A DNA stretch of 64,000 nt from Bacteroidaceae bacterium (GCA_024401215.1 JAKSLL010000007.1:1-64000), one strand, 5' to 3'. Positions 11,301 to 19,879 are shown, counted from the first letter of the stretch. A program made the numbers and translations. The notes: generated by a model from the letters alone, not told the origin.

Positions 11301-11895
11301 CGTCTCGGGCACTATTTACTATCCAGAGCCTGTCCTTGTCATAGAGGAGTGAAATAGGGTTGACACCATTCTTGTCGGTGTTGAACTCCGTAATGATTTT
11401 CGCCTCCAGACACCCGTCTTCACGCTCGACAATCTCACACGAGCCGAAGTTAGCTACGCAGCATATTATTCGGTCTGCATACACACGGTTGATGCTAATA
11501 ATTTTTGTCTGCAAGCGTCTGCCGCTGAGTCCTATTATAGGCAGCTCCTGAAATTTGTCGGTAGCAAAATTAAACACCTGAAGACCGATTCCTGTGCCGA
11601 CTATGATTCTGTCTTTGTCGTACTGAAACACAAAAGTCGTCTCGTCATTATTGAGCGATGTAGAATCTCCCTCAATATGACGATACACATTCATCTTAAT
11701 ACCATCATAACGGTTCAAGCCATTTCGTGTAGTAATCCATATATTATGGCGACTATCCTCATGAATACTCTTTATCAGTGAGTTTGAAAGCCCCTGTTTC
11801 GAACCATAAAACATGACATTCTGAGCGCTAACAGGCAATAATCCTAACAAACAAACTAATATTATCGTAAAATAATATCTCATTGAAAAAAACAA
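8368..11895 (-). CDS. Hybrid two-component system protein lacking the ATPase domain
   Basis: HTCS proteins sense oligosaccharides in the periplasm and activate polysaccharide-use genes. This 1175-aa protein has a signal peptide, a long series of two-component-regulator propeller repeats (about 25-670), a Y_Y_Y domain (about 690-765), one membrane segment (about 775-795) and a HisKA dimerisation helix with NHDIRTPMTL carrying the phosphoacceptor His. It then passes, after only about 45 residues, into a receiver domain (about 915-1030, CDVMMPVMDG) and an AraC-type DNA-binding domain (about 1070-1165). The N, G1 and G2 boxes of the usual HATPase domain are missing, though the frame is open. Its targets are not obvious; the nearest carbohydrate genes are the esterase-manA pair and the GH30-like gene. 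Confidence 0.9.
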   Translation of the reverse strand: MFFSMRYYFTIILVCLLGLLPVSAQNVMFYGSKQGLSNSLIKSIHEDSRHNIWITTRNGLNRYDGIKMNVYRHIEGDSTSLNNDETTFVFQYDKDRIIVGTGIGLQVFNFATDKFQELPIIGLSGRRLQTKIISINRVYADRIICCVANFGSCEIVEREDGCLEAKIITEFNTDKNGVNPISLLYDKDRLWIVNSARDVFLKVKNGEAKRVEGVRGVLRLQKSASGEIYAATLSDGIFKYNVTTARFEMVASAVQIGGVVCSFSAWRDGLYFVCTDGGGLRIFDEKTKTISLSTMKMNDFNLATANVKDAICDAFGNVWVGIYWKGVMVKPANQSAFEYIGSNSITRNTIGSNSVLAVVGAGNGTLWVATDNDGLYNVSADGTSSEHWNKSTNPGMPNVFTSICPVTDTQLLLGTFFDGLWQMKDGSFRMLTDEIKQIFEIRPAGDGAYWIATVGNGFYYYNLSTNTFTQYTATWNQDGEGSKIIGNPYLYTILPVGDRLYLGGVSGLRICKVENGGVIREESMKLLNDVNVRHLVLAPDGKTVWAATEIGLVSIDTKSFKTKRYTVSDGLSINSTVSLCFVGDNLWVGTDKGLSCMNVKTEKFSNFFVEDGLQDNEFCRGSVFVRNGRVYIGGISGLTYFDDKNIAQRSKEEHRLSLRLVDLMMGNKTIHVGDKSGSYDILHGVLDDVPEIELGYSDNRFSLVLGVDGLVNQHVTYQYSINGSGWVEQGGSTSHLVFDNLEPGEYQVKVRALAFGGVSEEREITIVIHPAWYATVWAKVIYIIIFLLICWLGIQYARRQMKARRVIERRRHERDLEEARIQFVMDINHDIRTPMTLIMSPVQQLIGHDSDPERQRNYKLILQNTERILSIIDRLREVKHMSQPTKYVKPANVVEEEVADTFVDKKTTDSPHRNVVLVEDDDAVRQYVRSELSGEFVIHEFSNGQEAWDYVISHTNKADLIVCDVMMPVMDGMTLCQKVKANFNTNHIPLILITALGSDSERIASMTNGADAYISKPFNMDVLRSTMLNLLRTRQVLQGKYTSDRHQEESIDKIEMESPDEHLMNRVMKVINENLSNSEVSVEDIADKVGISRVHFYRKMKELTGQAPREFIKYVRLKEAARLLSEKHLDVTTVSYTVGFKSQTSFSTSFKALYGLTPTEWMKKSSEEQKQMSVD

Positions 11896-11925
11896 ATTTT
11901 AGTATAGATAGTAAATTTTAGGTCA

Positions 11926-11933
11926 CAAAGATA
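11926..11933 (-). promoter_or_regulatory. -7 box of the hybrid regulator gene
   Basis: TATCTTTG on the minus strand about 31 bases before the ATG at 11895. Confidence 0.55.
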
Positions 11934-12008
11934 CGATAAAGAAACGAAAAACGATTATTTTCTCACAACTTTTCAACAGTAAGTCACGAAAACTCAAAAA
12001 ATAAGTAT

Positions 12009-12016
12009 TACATTTG
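12009..12016 (+). promoter_or_regulatory. -7 box of the nucleosidase gene
   Basis: TACATTTG about 23 bases before the ATG at 12039; divergent from the regulator promoter. Confidence 0.55.
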
Positions 12017-12038
12017 TATAGCAATAAGAATAAAAACA

Positions 12039-12749
12039 ATGAATAGAATTTGTTATGTAGTGGCCATGGTGGCAGAAGCCCAGCCATTTATCGAACATTA
12101 CGGAATGAAAGAGGTTAAGGATTTTTTCCATCCTCTTCCATGCATGCTTTATGAGGCAGAAGTAAACGGAAAGACACTAAATGTTGTATTGAACGGAAGG
12201 CAGAATGGCAGCGATCTCGTAGGATGTGAAGCAGCAAGTGTTGCCACACTAAGCGCAATACAGCGACTGAACCCCGACATTGTAATAAACTCAGGCACTT
12301 GCGGGGCATTCGACTGCAATGGAGCAGAGATTGCGCAGGTATTTATCGGCAACAAAGCTATGTTCCATGACCGCAGAGTGCCTGGCGATGACGCATGGGG
12401 CACACAAAGCATCGGCAATTACAGCGTATGGGAGGGTTCAGCGAAAATGGCTGAAGTTCTCGGATTGAAAACTGGCAAGGTGACGACAGGCTCATCACTC
12501 GATATGCAGCCATGCGACCTCGAAATAATAAAGAGCAATGGAGGCGAACTGAAGGATATGGAAGGAGCTGCCGTTGGATTCGTCTGCTCACTCTTCAATG
12601 TCCCTATTGTATATGTAAAATCTGTTACCGACTTATGCGACAGCGGCGCAGAAACTTTCGAGGAATTCTCAAAGAATCTGAAAGCAGCTTGCGAGAGCCT
12701 CCGCATCGTAAACGAGAAAGTCATTGACTATCTGACCAAGATGGAATAA
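12039..12749 (+). CDS. MTA/SAH nucleosidase-type protein (PNP_UDP family)
   Basis: Members cleave the N-glycosidic bond of 5'-methylthioadenosine, S-adenosylhomocysteine or related nucleosides. The 236-aa product shows INSGTCGAF, TTGSSLDM and the family signature KDMEGAAVGFVCSLFNVP, then VKSVTDLCD with the catalytic-type aspartate. Length is typical. It is a single gene on the plus strand with its own -7 box and a large hairpin downstream shared with convergent asnB. It could also be a futalosine hydrolase-like enzyme; the sequence alone does not decide between these. Confidence 0.85.
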   Translation: MNRICYVVAMVAEAQPFIEHYGMKEVKDFFHPLPCMLYEAEVNGKTLNVVLNGRQNGSDLVGCEAASVATLSAIQRLNPDIVINSGTCGAFDCNGAEIAQVFIGNKAMFHDRRVPGDDAWGTQSIGNYSVWEGSAKMAEVLGLKTGKVTTGSSLDMQPCDLEIIKSNGGELKDMEGAAVGFVCSLFNVPIVYVKSVTDLCDSGAETFEEFSKNLKAACESLRIVNEKVIDYLTKME

Positions 12750-12845
12750 TCTGCAACACTCTTATAAGCAGCCTCTTCCTGACATGATTGCGAATGCTGA
12801 CATGAAGATTGTTTGCATAATTTCCACCTTACTTTATTGACAAAG

Positions 12846-12912
12846 GAGTTAGCGGACGATACTCTGCTAATGAGGAATACACCTCAATTGCAGCAGTATC
12901 GCCCGCTAACTC
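12846..12912. terminator. Large hairpin between convergent genes
   Basis: GAGTTAGCGG-CGATACT and AGTATCG-CCGCTAACTC arms enclose an inner TGAGG/CCTCA stem. It sits between the nucleosidase and asnB stop codons and ends in TTTATT, so it probably terminates both. Confidence 0.75.
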
Positions 12913-12957
12913 TTTATTGTTTTCAGCCTCAGCGTACAAGCAAATCAAGAAAACGAA

Positions 12958-14685
12958 TTAATATGCCTGTTCGTGAACACCTGCAACAGCGCGTCCAGAA
13001 GGTTCATTCATATTTTTCCATGCTTCATCCCATTCAAGAGCCTTTGCAGTAGAACAAGCCACCGAAGCCTCATGAGGCACACTCTTTGCTGCGCTGTCGC
13101 TTGGGAAATGCTCCTCAAAGATTGAACGGTAATAATACTCCTCCTTATTCATTGGCGTATTGATTGGGAATCTCTCAGCAGCATGAGCCATCTGCTCATC
13201 TGTGACAAGCTCTTCTGTCATTGCCTTGAGGGAGTCAATCCAGTTGTAACCAACGCCATCAGAGAACTGCTCTTTCTGGCGCCAAGCCACACTCTCTGGA
13301 AGCATGTCGGCAAAAGCCTCACGCACAACCTTCTTCTCTATCTCCTTGCCTGGACACATCTTGTACTCTGGGTTGAGACTCATTGCTATGTCAAGGAACT
13401 CCTTGTCAAGGAATGGCACACGTCCCTCTACGCCCCATGCGCTGAGCGACTTATTGGCACGGAGGCAGTCATACTGATAGAGCTTGCCAAGCTTACGCAC
13501 TGTCTCTTCGTGAAACTCCTTAGCATCTGGAGCCTTGTGGAAATACAGATAACCTCCAAACACCTCATCAGCACCTTCACCAGAGAGCACCATCTTGATT
13601 CCCATGCTCTTTATAACTCGAGCAAGAAGATACATTGGTGTGCTGGCACGTACTGTTGTTACATCGTATGTCTCAATAAAGTATATAACATCGCGAATAG
13701 CGTCAATACCTTCCTGCACGGTGTAGTTTATCTCATGATGCACAGTGCCTATATGATCAGCAACAATTTTGGCTTTCGCCAAGTCTGGCGCACCCTTCAA
13801 ACCTACAGCAAAAGAGTGAAGACGTGGCCACCATGCCTTCTCTGTGCTGTCTGTCTCAATACGGTGAGAAGCGAACTTCTTTGCCACGGCACTTGTCACA
13901 GAAGAGTCAAGACCGCCTGAGAGAAGCACACCATAAGGCACATCCGACATAAGCTGGCGCTTTACTGTCTCCTCAAGTGCGTCATGCACAGCCTCCACAC
14001 TCTCCTTATATGACATTGATGCAACCTTGCCTATCTGACCGCCACACTCTGCTGGCATCTTTCTCATCCACTCACGGTCATACCACTTCACCATCTCTCC
14101 TGTCTTGCTCCAGTAGTAATATCCTGGGAGGAATGGCTCGTACTCGTCACAGAATCCCTCAAGGGCTTTAAGTTCGGAGCCAACATACACCTTGCCATCC
14201 TTATCTCTACCAATATACAATGGGATGACGCCAATAGGGTCACGTCCAATGAGATACTCATCACGCTCCTCATCATAAAGAGCGAAAGCAAAAATACCGC
14301 TTATAGTCTCAAAAAGTTCCTTGATAGCAGCAGGCTTGTCGGAAGCGTTAACCACATTCTCCTTATATAAAGCGAGAATCACCTCACAGTCAGAGCCAGT
14401 CTGGAATTCGTATGATGTTGACAAGCGACGGCGAATCTCTCTATGATTGTAAATCTCGCCATTGACTGCAAGAATCTGATTTCTGTCAGGAGTAAACAAT
14501 GGCTGTCCACCTGATTCAGGGTCAACAATAGAAAGTCTCTCATGAGCAAGAATAGCTGTCTTACCCACATAGATGCCCGACCAGTCTGGTCCGCGATGAC
14601 GAATCTTCTGTGACATCTTTAACGCTTTCTTTCTTAGTTCGGGAGTCTGTTGCTTAATCCCGAATATTCCTACAATTCCACACAT
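12958..14685 (-). CDS. asnB: Asparagine synthase (glutamine-hydrolysing), AsnB type
   Basis: Makes asparagine from aspartate, ATP and glutamine-derived ammonia. The start at 14685 gives MCGIVGIFG, placing the nucleophilic cysteine at the mature N-terminus; an upstream in-frame ATG (14751) would bury it and lies on the promoter, so it was rejected. The class II glutaminase domain occupies about 1-215 (RHRGPDWSG, NGEIYNH), the synthetase domain about 220-530 with SGGLDSSVT and GEGADEVFGGYLYF. The 575-aa length fits AsnB. A -7 box lies at 14740-14747. Confidence 0.95.
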   Translation of the reverse strand: MCGIVGIFGIKQQTPELRKKALKMSQKIRHRGPDWSGIYVGKTAILAHERLSIVDPESGGQPLFTPDRNQILAVNGEIYNHREIRRRLSTSYEFQTGSDCEVILALYKENVVNASDKPAAIKELFETISGIFAFALYDEERDEYLIGRDPIGVIPLYIGRDKDGKVYVGSELKALEGFCDEYEPFLPGYYYWSKTGEMVKWYDREWMRKMPAECGGQIGKVASMSYKESVEAVHDALEETVKRQLMSDVPYGVLLSGGLDSSVTSAVAKKFASHRIETDSTEKAWWPRLHSFAVGLKGAPDLAKAKIVADHIGTVHHEINYTVQEGIDAIRDVIYFIETYDVTTVRASTPMYLLARVIKSMGIKMVLSGEGADEVFGGYLYFHKAPDAKEFHEETVRKLGKLYQYDCLRANKSLSAWGVEGRVPFLDKEFLDIAMSLNPEYKMCPGKEIEKKVVREAFADMLPESVAWRQKEQFSDGVGYNWIDSLKAMTEELVTDEQMAHAAERFPINTPMNKEEYYYRSIFEEHFPSDSAAKSVPHEASVACSTAKALEWDEAWKNMNEPSGRAVAGVHEQAY

Positions 14686-14739
14686 AGCTTTTTCTGTTGT
14701 TTTATTTTGATTATTTCTTTTCGTTTGTGATTGCGACTG

Positions 14740-14747
14740 CAAAGGTA
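14740..14747 (-). promoter_or_regulatory. -7 box of asnB
   Basis: TACCTTTG on the minus strand, 54 bases upstream of the chosen asnB start. Confidence 0.6.
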
Positions 14748-14915
14748 ACACTTTTTTATTACATACAAAACATTTTGCATTATTTTGTTAGCATTTTCTT
14801 TATTTTTCTATCACTTTTATATTATTAACGCTATTTTAATATCATTTTAACGCATTACGCCAAAATGATACACATATATTGATTACATAAATCACAAACT
14901 AATTTCAACCACCTA

Positions 14916-14970
14916 CTTGAGGGTGTATAAATAGTCGAGACGACAAAAAACTTGCTTGAGGGTGTATAAA
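14916..14970 (+). repeat. Direct repeat CTTGAGGGTGTATAAA, two copies
   Basis: Identical 16-base copies at 14916-14931 and 14955-14970, separated by 23 bases. Function unknown. Confidence 0.6.
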
Positions 14971-15342
14971 AATCAATTAGGCAAAATTTGTATTATCAAA
15001 ATGTCAAAAACATAAAAAGAAGCAGAATGCTGAAAATTTGAAAATTAACATTTGACTTTTGACTTAACTATGTAATTTGCTTACCTGCCGCCTGTATCAC
15101 TTTTGAGAGCGAGCTCGCAAACCTTAACATGATTTGAAGACAGTAGCGTGAGAATTGTCCTGGTACAATTTGCGCAAACTAAAACTTATGACACTTCTAC
15201 GCCCTACAGACAACCTGCATATATGTGTGAGTCATCTATTCTATTGTCTATCTATTCTTAAAATTTCGAGAATAAGACCTACCGAAAAGCAACTGGGATA
15301 GGAACGGAATAAGCCTTCAAAACTCGGTCTTTAGGTATTTAA

Positions 15343-15407
15343 AATAAAAAAGGGTAACCGCCGTTACCCAACCTTTGTTAACCTTAAATCTAATACTATG
15401 AAAAACA
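15343..15407 (-). ncRNA. Candidate small RNA on the minus strand
   Basis: A -7 box TAACTTTG (minus strand, 15413-15420) is followed by about 40 bases and then a perfect 7-bp stem, GGGTAAC/GTTACCC at 15352-15369, running into a T-rich tail on the minus strand. This is the layout of a short independently transcribed RNA of about 65 bases. The same bases read on the plus strand contain a mini-ORF, MKNTMQS, so a plus-strand leader is the alternative. Expression is inferred. Confidence 0.35.
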
Positions 15408-15481
15408 CGATGCAAAGTTAGGTTTTTTCAAATAAGTGTCAATAGTACAAGCAATATTTTTTATCAAATATGTATTTTTAA

Positions 15482-15563
15482 TGATTTAAATCAACATATT
15501 GTGTGCGCACACAGCGTAAAACATCCCGAACAAGGATTATATTAAATAAATGGAGTAAATTTG
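15482..15563 (+). promoter_or_regulatory. Promoter region of the DMT transporter with two palindromes
   Basis: A -7 box TAAATTTG lies at 15556-15563. Upstream are the perfect palindromes TGATTTAAATCA (15482-15493) and TGTGTGCGCACACA (15500-15513), plausible operator sites for an unidentified regulator. Confidence 0.45.
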
Positions 15564-15599
15564 CATCGTAAAAAACAGTAACTAAGATTTTTCAGGTTA

Positions 15600-16517
15600 A
15601 TGAGCAAATTCAACAAAGCAACAGTCATAGGTCATCTTTTTATGGCTGGAGCATGCATGATGTGGGGACTTATGGCTCCTTTAGGCAAAGATGCTATGAC
15701 TCACGGATTTTCCGGTCTCGAAATGGTGGCTCTCAGAGTAAGCGGAGGTGCATTATGTTTTTGGCTAACATCTCTGTTCACAAGAAAGAAAGCCAGCAAG
15801 CCTGTTGAAAAGAAAGATCTTGTCAAATTGTTTTTTGCAGCGATGTTTGCCATTGTGCTCAACCAATGCAACTACACCATAGGTTTGAGCATAACATCAC
15901 CACTCAACGCAAGCATCATGACTACTACAATGCCTATAGTGACAATGGTGCTTGCTGCCATATTCATCAAGGAGCCGATAACATGGAAAAAAACATTAGG
16001 TGTGCTGCTTGGAGCCTCAGGAGCAGGAATACTCATTCTTGGATCATCGCAAGCCTCTTATGGCAGCGGAGTTCTGCTTGGCGACATCCTCTGTATATGC
16101 GCCCAATGCAGTTACGCCATCTACCTTACGGCATTCAAGACTGTCATACAGAAATATGCTGTCGTTGACTGCATGAAATGGATGATGCTCTTTGCAACAA
16201 TCGTCATTCTCCCTTTTGCTGCGCCAAGCCTCATAAATCTGCCATGGCAAGACATTGAACTTAAGACATATCTCGAAGCATCATTCGTGGTGTTTGGGGG
16301 CACCTTTATAGCATACATACTATGTACGCTTGCACAAAAAGTGTTTCGTCCTACAGTTGTCGCAATGTATAATTATGTGCAGCCCATCGTGTCATGCATC
16401 GTCAGCGTATGTATCGGACTTGGTGTTTTCGGCATTTGGCAAGGTGCTGCAATCATCCTTGTGTTCACTGGTGTGTGGCTGGTCACACAAAGCAAAAAAA
16501 GAAATCAGAAAGAATGA
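15600..16517 (+). CDS. EamA/DMT-family transporter
   Basis: A 305-aa inner-membrane protein with about ten hydrophobic segments arranged as two EamA repeats (about 12-145 and 155-295), the usual layout of the drug/metabolite transporter superfamily. Segments such as GHLFMAGACMMWGLMAPLG and VQPIVSCIVSVCIGLG are typical for the start of repeat one and the end of repeat two. Substrates of these exporters cannot be predicted from sequence. The DUF3109 gene follows on the same strand after 64 bases and may be co-transcribed. Confidence 0.9.
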   Translation: MSKFNKATVIGHLFMAGACMMWGLMAPLGKDAMTHGFSGLEMVALRVSGGALCFWLTSLFTRKKASKPVEKKDLVKLFFAAMFAIVLNQCNYTIGLSITSPLNASIMTTTMPIVTMVLAAIFIKEPITWKKTLGVLLGASGAGILILGSSQASYGSGVLLGDILCICAQCSYAIYLTAFKTVIQKYAVVDCMKWMMLFATIVILPFAAPSLINLPWQDIELKTYLEASFVVFGGTFIAYILCTLAQKVFRPTVVAMYNYVQPIVSCIVSVCIGLGVFGIWQGAAIILVFTGVWLVTQSKKRNQKE

Positions 16518-16581
16518 GCATCTTCCGCCGTCTCTCTTAGTCAATAATCCAAGTTAGGAAATCAAAACAAATTTCACTTCT

Positions 16582-17196
16582 ATGCTCGAAATACTTAATA
16601 CTTTAGTATCTCTTGACCTTTTCAAGGTAATGTTTTGCTGCGACCTCTCAAAATGCCACGGCATCTGCTGTGTGGAGGGAGATGCTGGCGCACCAGTTGA
16701 AATTGAAGAGGTTGGACTCCTCGAAGACTCCCTCGACGTCGTCTGGGACGAACTGTCGAAAGAAGCGCAGCAGCAAATAGATGCCGAAGGGGTTGTATAT
16801 CCTGACCGCGACGGAGACCTTGTAACATCCATAGTGAATGGTAAAGACTGTGTATTTGTGAAATACGACAACATATCGCTCGACGGAGGCAAGACACGAG
16901 GTCCTCGATGCGCTCTGTGTGCTATCGACAGCGCATACCGAAACGGCAAATTCCATTGGCAGAAACCCATATCATGCGCATTATATCCTGTAAGAGTCTC
17001 AACTATAGGAGGTTTGCCTGCATTGAATGTTCACAAATGGGACATCTGCGAACCAGCACGTCAGCTTGGCAAGAAATTGCAAATCCCTGTTTACAAGTTT
17101 CTCAAAGAGCCTCTCATCCGACGCTTCGGTCAAGAATGGTGGGATGAATGCGACATCGCTTATGGTGAACTTAAAAAAGCGGGATACTTAGACTAA
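16582..17196 (+). CDS. DUF3109 family cysteine-rich protein
   Basis: A 204-aa soluble protein with the family's N-terminal cysteine cluster CCDLSKCHGICC near residues 19-30, then CALCAID and SCALYP further on. The spacing of these cysteines suggests metal or iron-sulfur cluster binding, and the C-x-C patterns resemble the wider zinc/iron cluster proteins; the function is unknown. It is common in Bacteroidetes. Possibly co-transcribed with the upstream transporter. Confidence 0.85.
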   Translation: MLEILNTLVSLDLFKVMFCCDLSKCHGICCVEGDAGAPVEIEEVGLLEDSLDVVWDELSKEAQQQIDAEGVVYPDRDGDLVTSIVNGKDCVFVKYDNISLDGGKTRGPRCALCAIDSAYRNGKFHWQKPISCALYPVRVSTIGGLPALNVHKWDICEPARQLGKKLQIPVYKFLKEPLIRRFGQEWWDECDIAYGELKKAGYLD

Positions 17197-17405
17197 GACT
17201 ATTCAAAATCGGATGTAGCAACAGCTTGACAATGTCATATAACCAACCAAACAGGACAAAAAGGGTATATATTATTGCCAATCTAAAATAATAGTCTTAA
17301 ATTTGTACGGATAATCTAACAAACACAAACTACAGTCGCGCCTTGCGCCACATATTTTTCATAAAAGGAAAACTAACATTTGAAACTGAATATAAACTAA
17401 GAGGT

Positions 17406-17834
17406 ATGAACAAATACATCACTGAAGGTATAGATGTTGAGAGTCTGAATGTGCTCGTTGTTGACGACGTGCCGCTTAATGTGCTTTTAATAAAGAAAAT
17501 GCTATCGCAGAACACATTTCAAGTAAGAAGCGCAAGTGGAGGTCAGCAGGCACTTGATGCCATAAAAGAGAAGAAGCCGACTCTCATCCTTCTCGACCTT
17601 ATGATGCCAAACATCGATGGTTTCGAAATCATCAGACGACTCCGTGCTGATGCCTGCACAAAAAATATTCCAATCATCGTACTCTCCGCCCTCAATTCTG
17701 AGCAGGACATCACACGAGCATTCGAACTCGGTGCAAACGACTATATCAATAAGCCTATCATCATGGAGAAGCTTATACGCTCAGTTGCAACTCAGATTAA
17801 TCTGCTGCATGCAAATGGAGAGTTGAGTTTTTAA
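17406..17834 (+). CDS. Stand-alone response regulator receiver protein
   Basis: A 142-aa protein consisting of one receiver domain with no output domain: VVDDVPLN supplies the acidic pair, LLDLMMPN the phosphoacceptor Asp, VLSALN the Thr/Ser position and NKPI the lysine. The ATG at 17406 is preferred to an upstream TTG because it gives a normal N-terminus, and a -7 box TAAATTTG lies at 17298-17305. No histidine kinase is adjacent, so the partner must be encoded elsewhere, or the protein may relay phosphate or bind a partner. A strong terminator overlaps its stop codon. Confidence 0.88.
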   Translation: MNKYITEGIDVESLNVLVVDDVPLNVLLIKKMLSQNTFQVRSASGGQQALDAIKEKKPTLILLDLMMPNIDGFEIIRRLRADACTKNIPIIVLSALNSEQDITRAFELGANDYINKPIIMEKLIRSVATQINLLHANGELSF

Positions 17835-17877
17835 GTTTGTGGGTTTGTAAGTTTCTGACTCACAAACCCACAAACTT
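17833..17877. terminator. Bidirectional terminator
   Basis: Perfect 16-base arms AAGTTTGTGGGTTTGT / ACAAACCCACAAACTT between convergent genes, with A/T runs on both sides. Confidence 0.9.
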
Positions 17878-17889
17878 AAAACTTAAAAA

Positions 17890-18531
17890 CTAATAATACT
17901 CAATAGTACGTTTCACAACGTATTCAGAGTCTTTTCCGACCAACTTGCGAGAAGTCCAGTTGCCATGTGAATCTGTTGAGAGTGTCTTCACAACACATTC
18001 ATAAACATCGCTCTCGCCCTCTTCATCCTCAACGGTAGTTGTCTCTTTAACAACATTCCCTTTGTCATCATATTCATATACCGTCTGATAACTCAGTCCA
18101 CCATCAGAACCCCATTTCATGGAAAGCTGAATCACATTCTCTTCCAACTTGGCATCATCGACAGCATAAGTGTCTATCGTTACTGCATCGTCAGAACTTA
18201 CGACAAGCTCTCCATCATCGCCACGGCTTAAGGTGTAAACATCCTTAGAGTCATTAGTCACCGACTTCAACTCTCCCTCCTTGCTGAAGGAGTAAGTTAT
18301 CTTGAAGTCATTTTCTATCACCACCAACTTCTTGACGTGCCCCTTCAACTCAAAGCACCCAAGGTCAACACTTTCAAATTCCTTGCTGTCATCAGACTCC
18401 TCAACAAGAGAAGCACTTTCTGCTGCTGCCTCATCTTCCATATCAGAAGAGGCATCAGCCTTAGAAGCATTAGCACTACAAGCGCATAGCAAAGCTGCTA
18501 CGGCATAAGAGAAAAATAATTTTCTATTCAT
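17890..18531 (-). CDS. Hypothetical lipoprotein
   Basis: A 213-aa protein starting MNRKLFFSYAVAALLCAC with a lipobox cysteine near residue 18, followed by an acidic low-complexity stretch rich in Asp, Glu, Ser and Ala (about 22-50). The rest is a set of beta strands resembling the RHS/YD-like repeat style (VVIENDFKITYSF, TVYEYDDKGNVVKETT) often found in Bacteroidetes envelope proteins. Function unknown. An ATG two codons upstream (18537) is equally possible. Confidence 0.75.
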   Translation of the reverse strand: MNRKLFFSYAVAALLCACSANASKADASSDMEDEAAAESASLVEESDDSKEFESVDLGCFELKGHVKKLVVIENDFKITYSFSKEGELKSVTNDSKDVYTLSRGDDGELVVSSDDAVTIDTYAVDDAKLEENVIQLSMKWGSDGGLSYQTVYEYDDKGNVVKETTTVEDEEGESDVYECVVKTLSTDSHGNWTSRKLVGKDSEYVVKRTIEYY

Positions 18532-18631
18532 AATCATGTTTTATTGATATTTCATACAAAATTTTACTCGACTTAGATTCAGCGGAGCCTTTCTGTAAAA
18601 GGTCGTTTACGGATGAAAACTTCAGCTGGCA

Positions 18632-19861
18632 CTACCCAAAGAACATATACGCTATTGCTATTGCAGCGAGTATGCCAGCCACATCAGCAAGAAGTCCGCA
18701 AGTGACAGCATGGCGAGTGTTCTTTATCCCTACACTACCGAAATAAACAGCAAGGATGTAGAATGTAGTGTCGGTGCTTCCCTGGAAGATGCATGACAAT
18801 CTTCCTGCAAATGAGTCTGCTCCGTATGTGGTCATTGTGTCCACCATCATGCCTCGCGCTCCACTGCCCGAAAGCGGCTTCATCAACGCAGTAGGTATGG
18901 CAGCCACAAAGTCTGTATTGCCGCCGCAGAGCTCGACACACCAGTTCACGCCATTCATAAGCACATCCATTCCTCCGCTTGCTCTAAACACTCCGATAGC
19001 CACAAGTATTGCCACCAGGTAAGGTATCACCCTCACCGCTGTGGTGAATCCATCTTTTGCGCCCTCAATAAACGCCTCATATACATTAACCTTCTTCACG
19101 AGACCGGCAATGATGAACGCCAATATGATGCTGAAAAGGATGACATTGGCTGTGATAGTGCTAACCTTGTCCATCATCTCCTTGTCCATCTGGCTGAATC
19201 CCCAGATGACGCCAGCCACAAGGGCGCACATGCCACCAAGAGTGAGAAGCAGCACAGGCTGAAAGAGGTTTATCTTCTGGAATATGCTCACAATGATGAT
19301 TCCCGTAAGTGTTGCCACGAATGTGGCGAGGAGGATAGGCACAAAAATGTCAGTAGGCTGAGCCGCACCAAGCTGGGCTCTGTACACCATGATGCTCACA
19401 GGTATGATTGTGAGCCCTGAGGTGTTAAGCACAAGGAACATTATCATAGGATTGCTTGCCGTGTCCTTCTTCTGATTTATCTCCTGCATGGATTCCATAG
19501 CTTTCAATCCAAGAGGTGTAGCAGCATTGTCAAGCCCCAGCATGTTTGCTGCTATATTCATAAATATATGTCCAGAAGCTGGATGACCCTTGGGGATATC
19601 AGGAAAGAGACGCGTGAAAAGCGGACTCAGAGCCTTTGACAGCACATTCACCGCACCGCCTCTCTCACCAATCTTCATTATCCCCATCCACAGCGAAAGC
19701 ACACCCGTAAGGCCGAGGCTTATCTCAAACGCCGTCTTGGAGTTGTCGAACGTGCTGTTCATCATGTCAGCGAAAACACCACTGTTGCCCATACAACATT
19801 GCACGATAGCACATATTGCTGCAAGGATGAAAAATGCTATCCAGATATAATTCAGAACCAT
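18632..19861 (-). CDS. Fused SpmA/SpmB-type membrane protein (nucleoside recognition domains)
   Basis: A 409-aa polytopic inner-membrane protein. The first half (about 1-200) matches spore maturation protein A, with the gate motif GHIFMNIAANMLGLDNAATP and SGLTIIP; the second half (about 220-409) matches SpmB with FRASGGMD, TALMKPLSGSGARG and GSTDTTFYILAVYFG. In Bacillus these are separate proteins; the fused form is widespread in non-sporulating Bacteroidetes, where it is thought to be a transporter of unknown substrate. It precedes nothing obvious and lies 18 bases downstream of the symporter gene, so the two are probably co-transcribed. Confidence 0.88.
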   Translation of the reverse strand: MVLNYIWIAFFILAAICAIVQCCMGNSGVFADMMNSTFDNSKTAFEISLGLTGVLSLWMGIMKIGERGGAVNVLSKALSPLFTRLFPDIPKGHPASGHIFMNIAANMLGLDNAATPLGLKAMESMQEINQKKDTASNPMIMFLVLNTSGLTIIPVSIMVYRAQLGAAQPTDIFVPILLATFVATLTGIIIVSIFQKINLFQPVLLLTLGGMCALVAGVIWGFSQMDKEMMDKVSTITANVILFSIILAFIIAGLVKKVNVYEAFIEGAKDGFTTAVRVIPYLVAILVAIGVFRASGGMDVLMNGVNWCVELCGGNTDFVAAIPTALMKPLSGSGARGMMVDTMTTYGADSFAGRLSCIFQGSTDTTFYILAVYFGSVGIKNTRHAVTCGLLADVAGILAAIAIAYMFFG

Positions 19862-19879
19862 TGTATCTAATTACGATTA

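Larger units (their letters stand above)
14748..15599. other. Long intergenic region with repeats and RNA-like signals
   Basis: About 850 bases without a convincing protein gene. It holds a TAAGTAGGT-type half end (ACCACCTACTTGA at 14908-14920), a short direct repeat (14916-14970), a hairpin with ACCTA-CCGA pairing to TCGG-TAGGT around 15279-15337, a terminator-like hairpin at 15352-15369, and two palindromes just before the transporter promoter. I recognise no tRNA, tmRNA or RNase P signature in it. Confidence 0.6.

Noticed and set aside
14686..14751. Upstream ATG for asnB
   Set aside because: It would bury the N-terminal catalytic cysteine and overlaps the -7 box.
14748..15599. tmRNA, RNase P RNA or tRNA in the long gap
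   Set aside because: None of the conserved core sequences or cloverleaf patterns were found on either strand.
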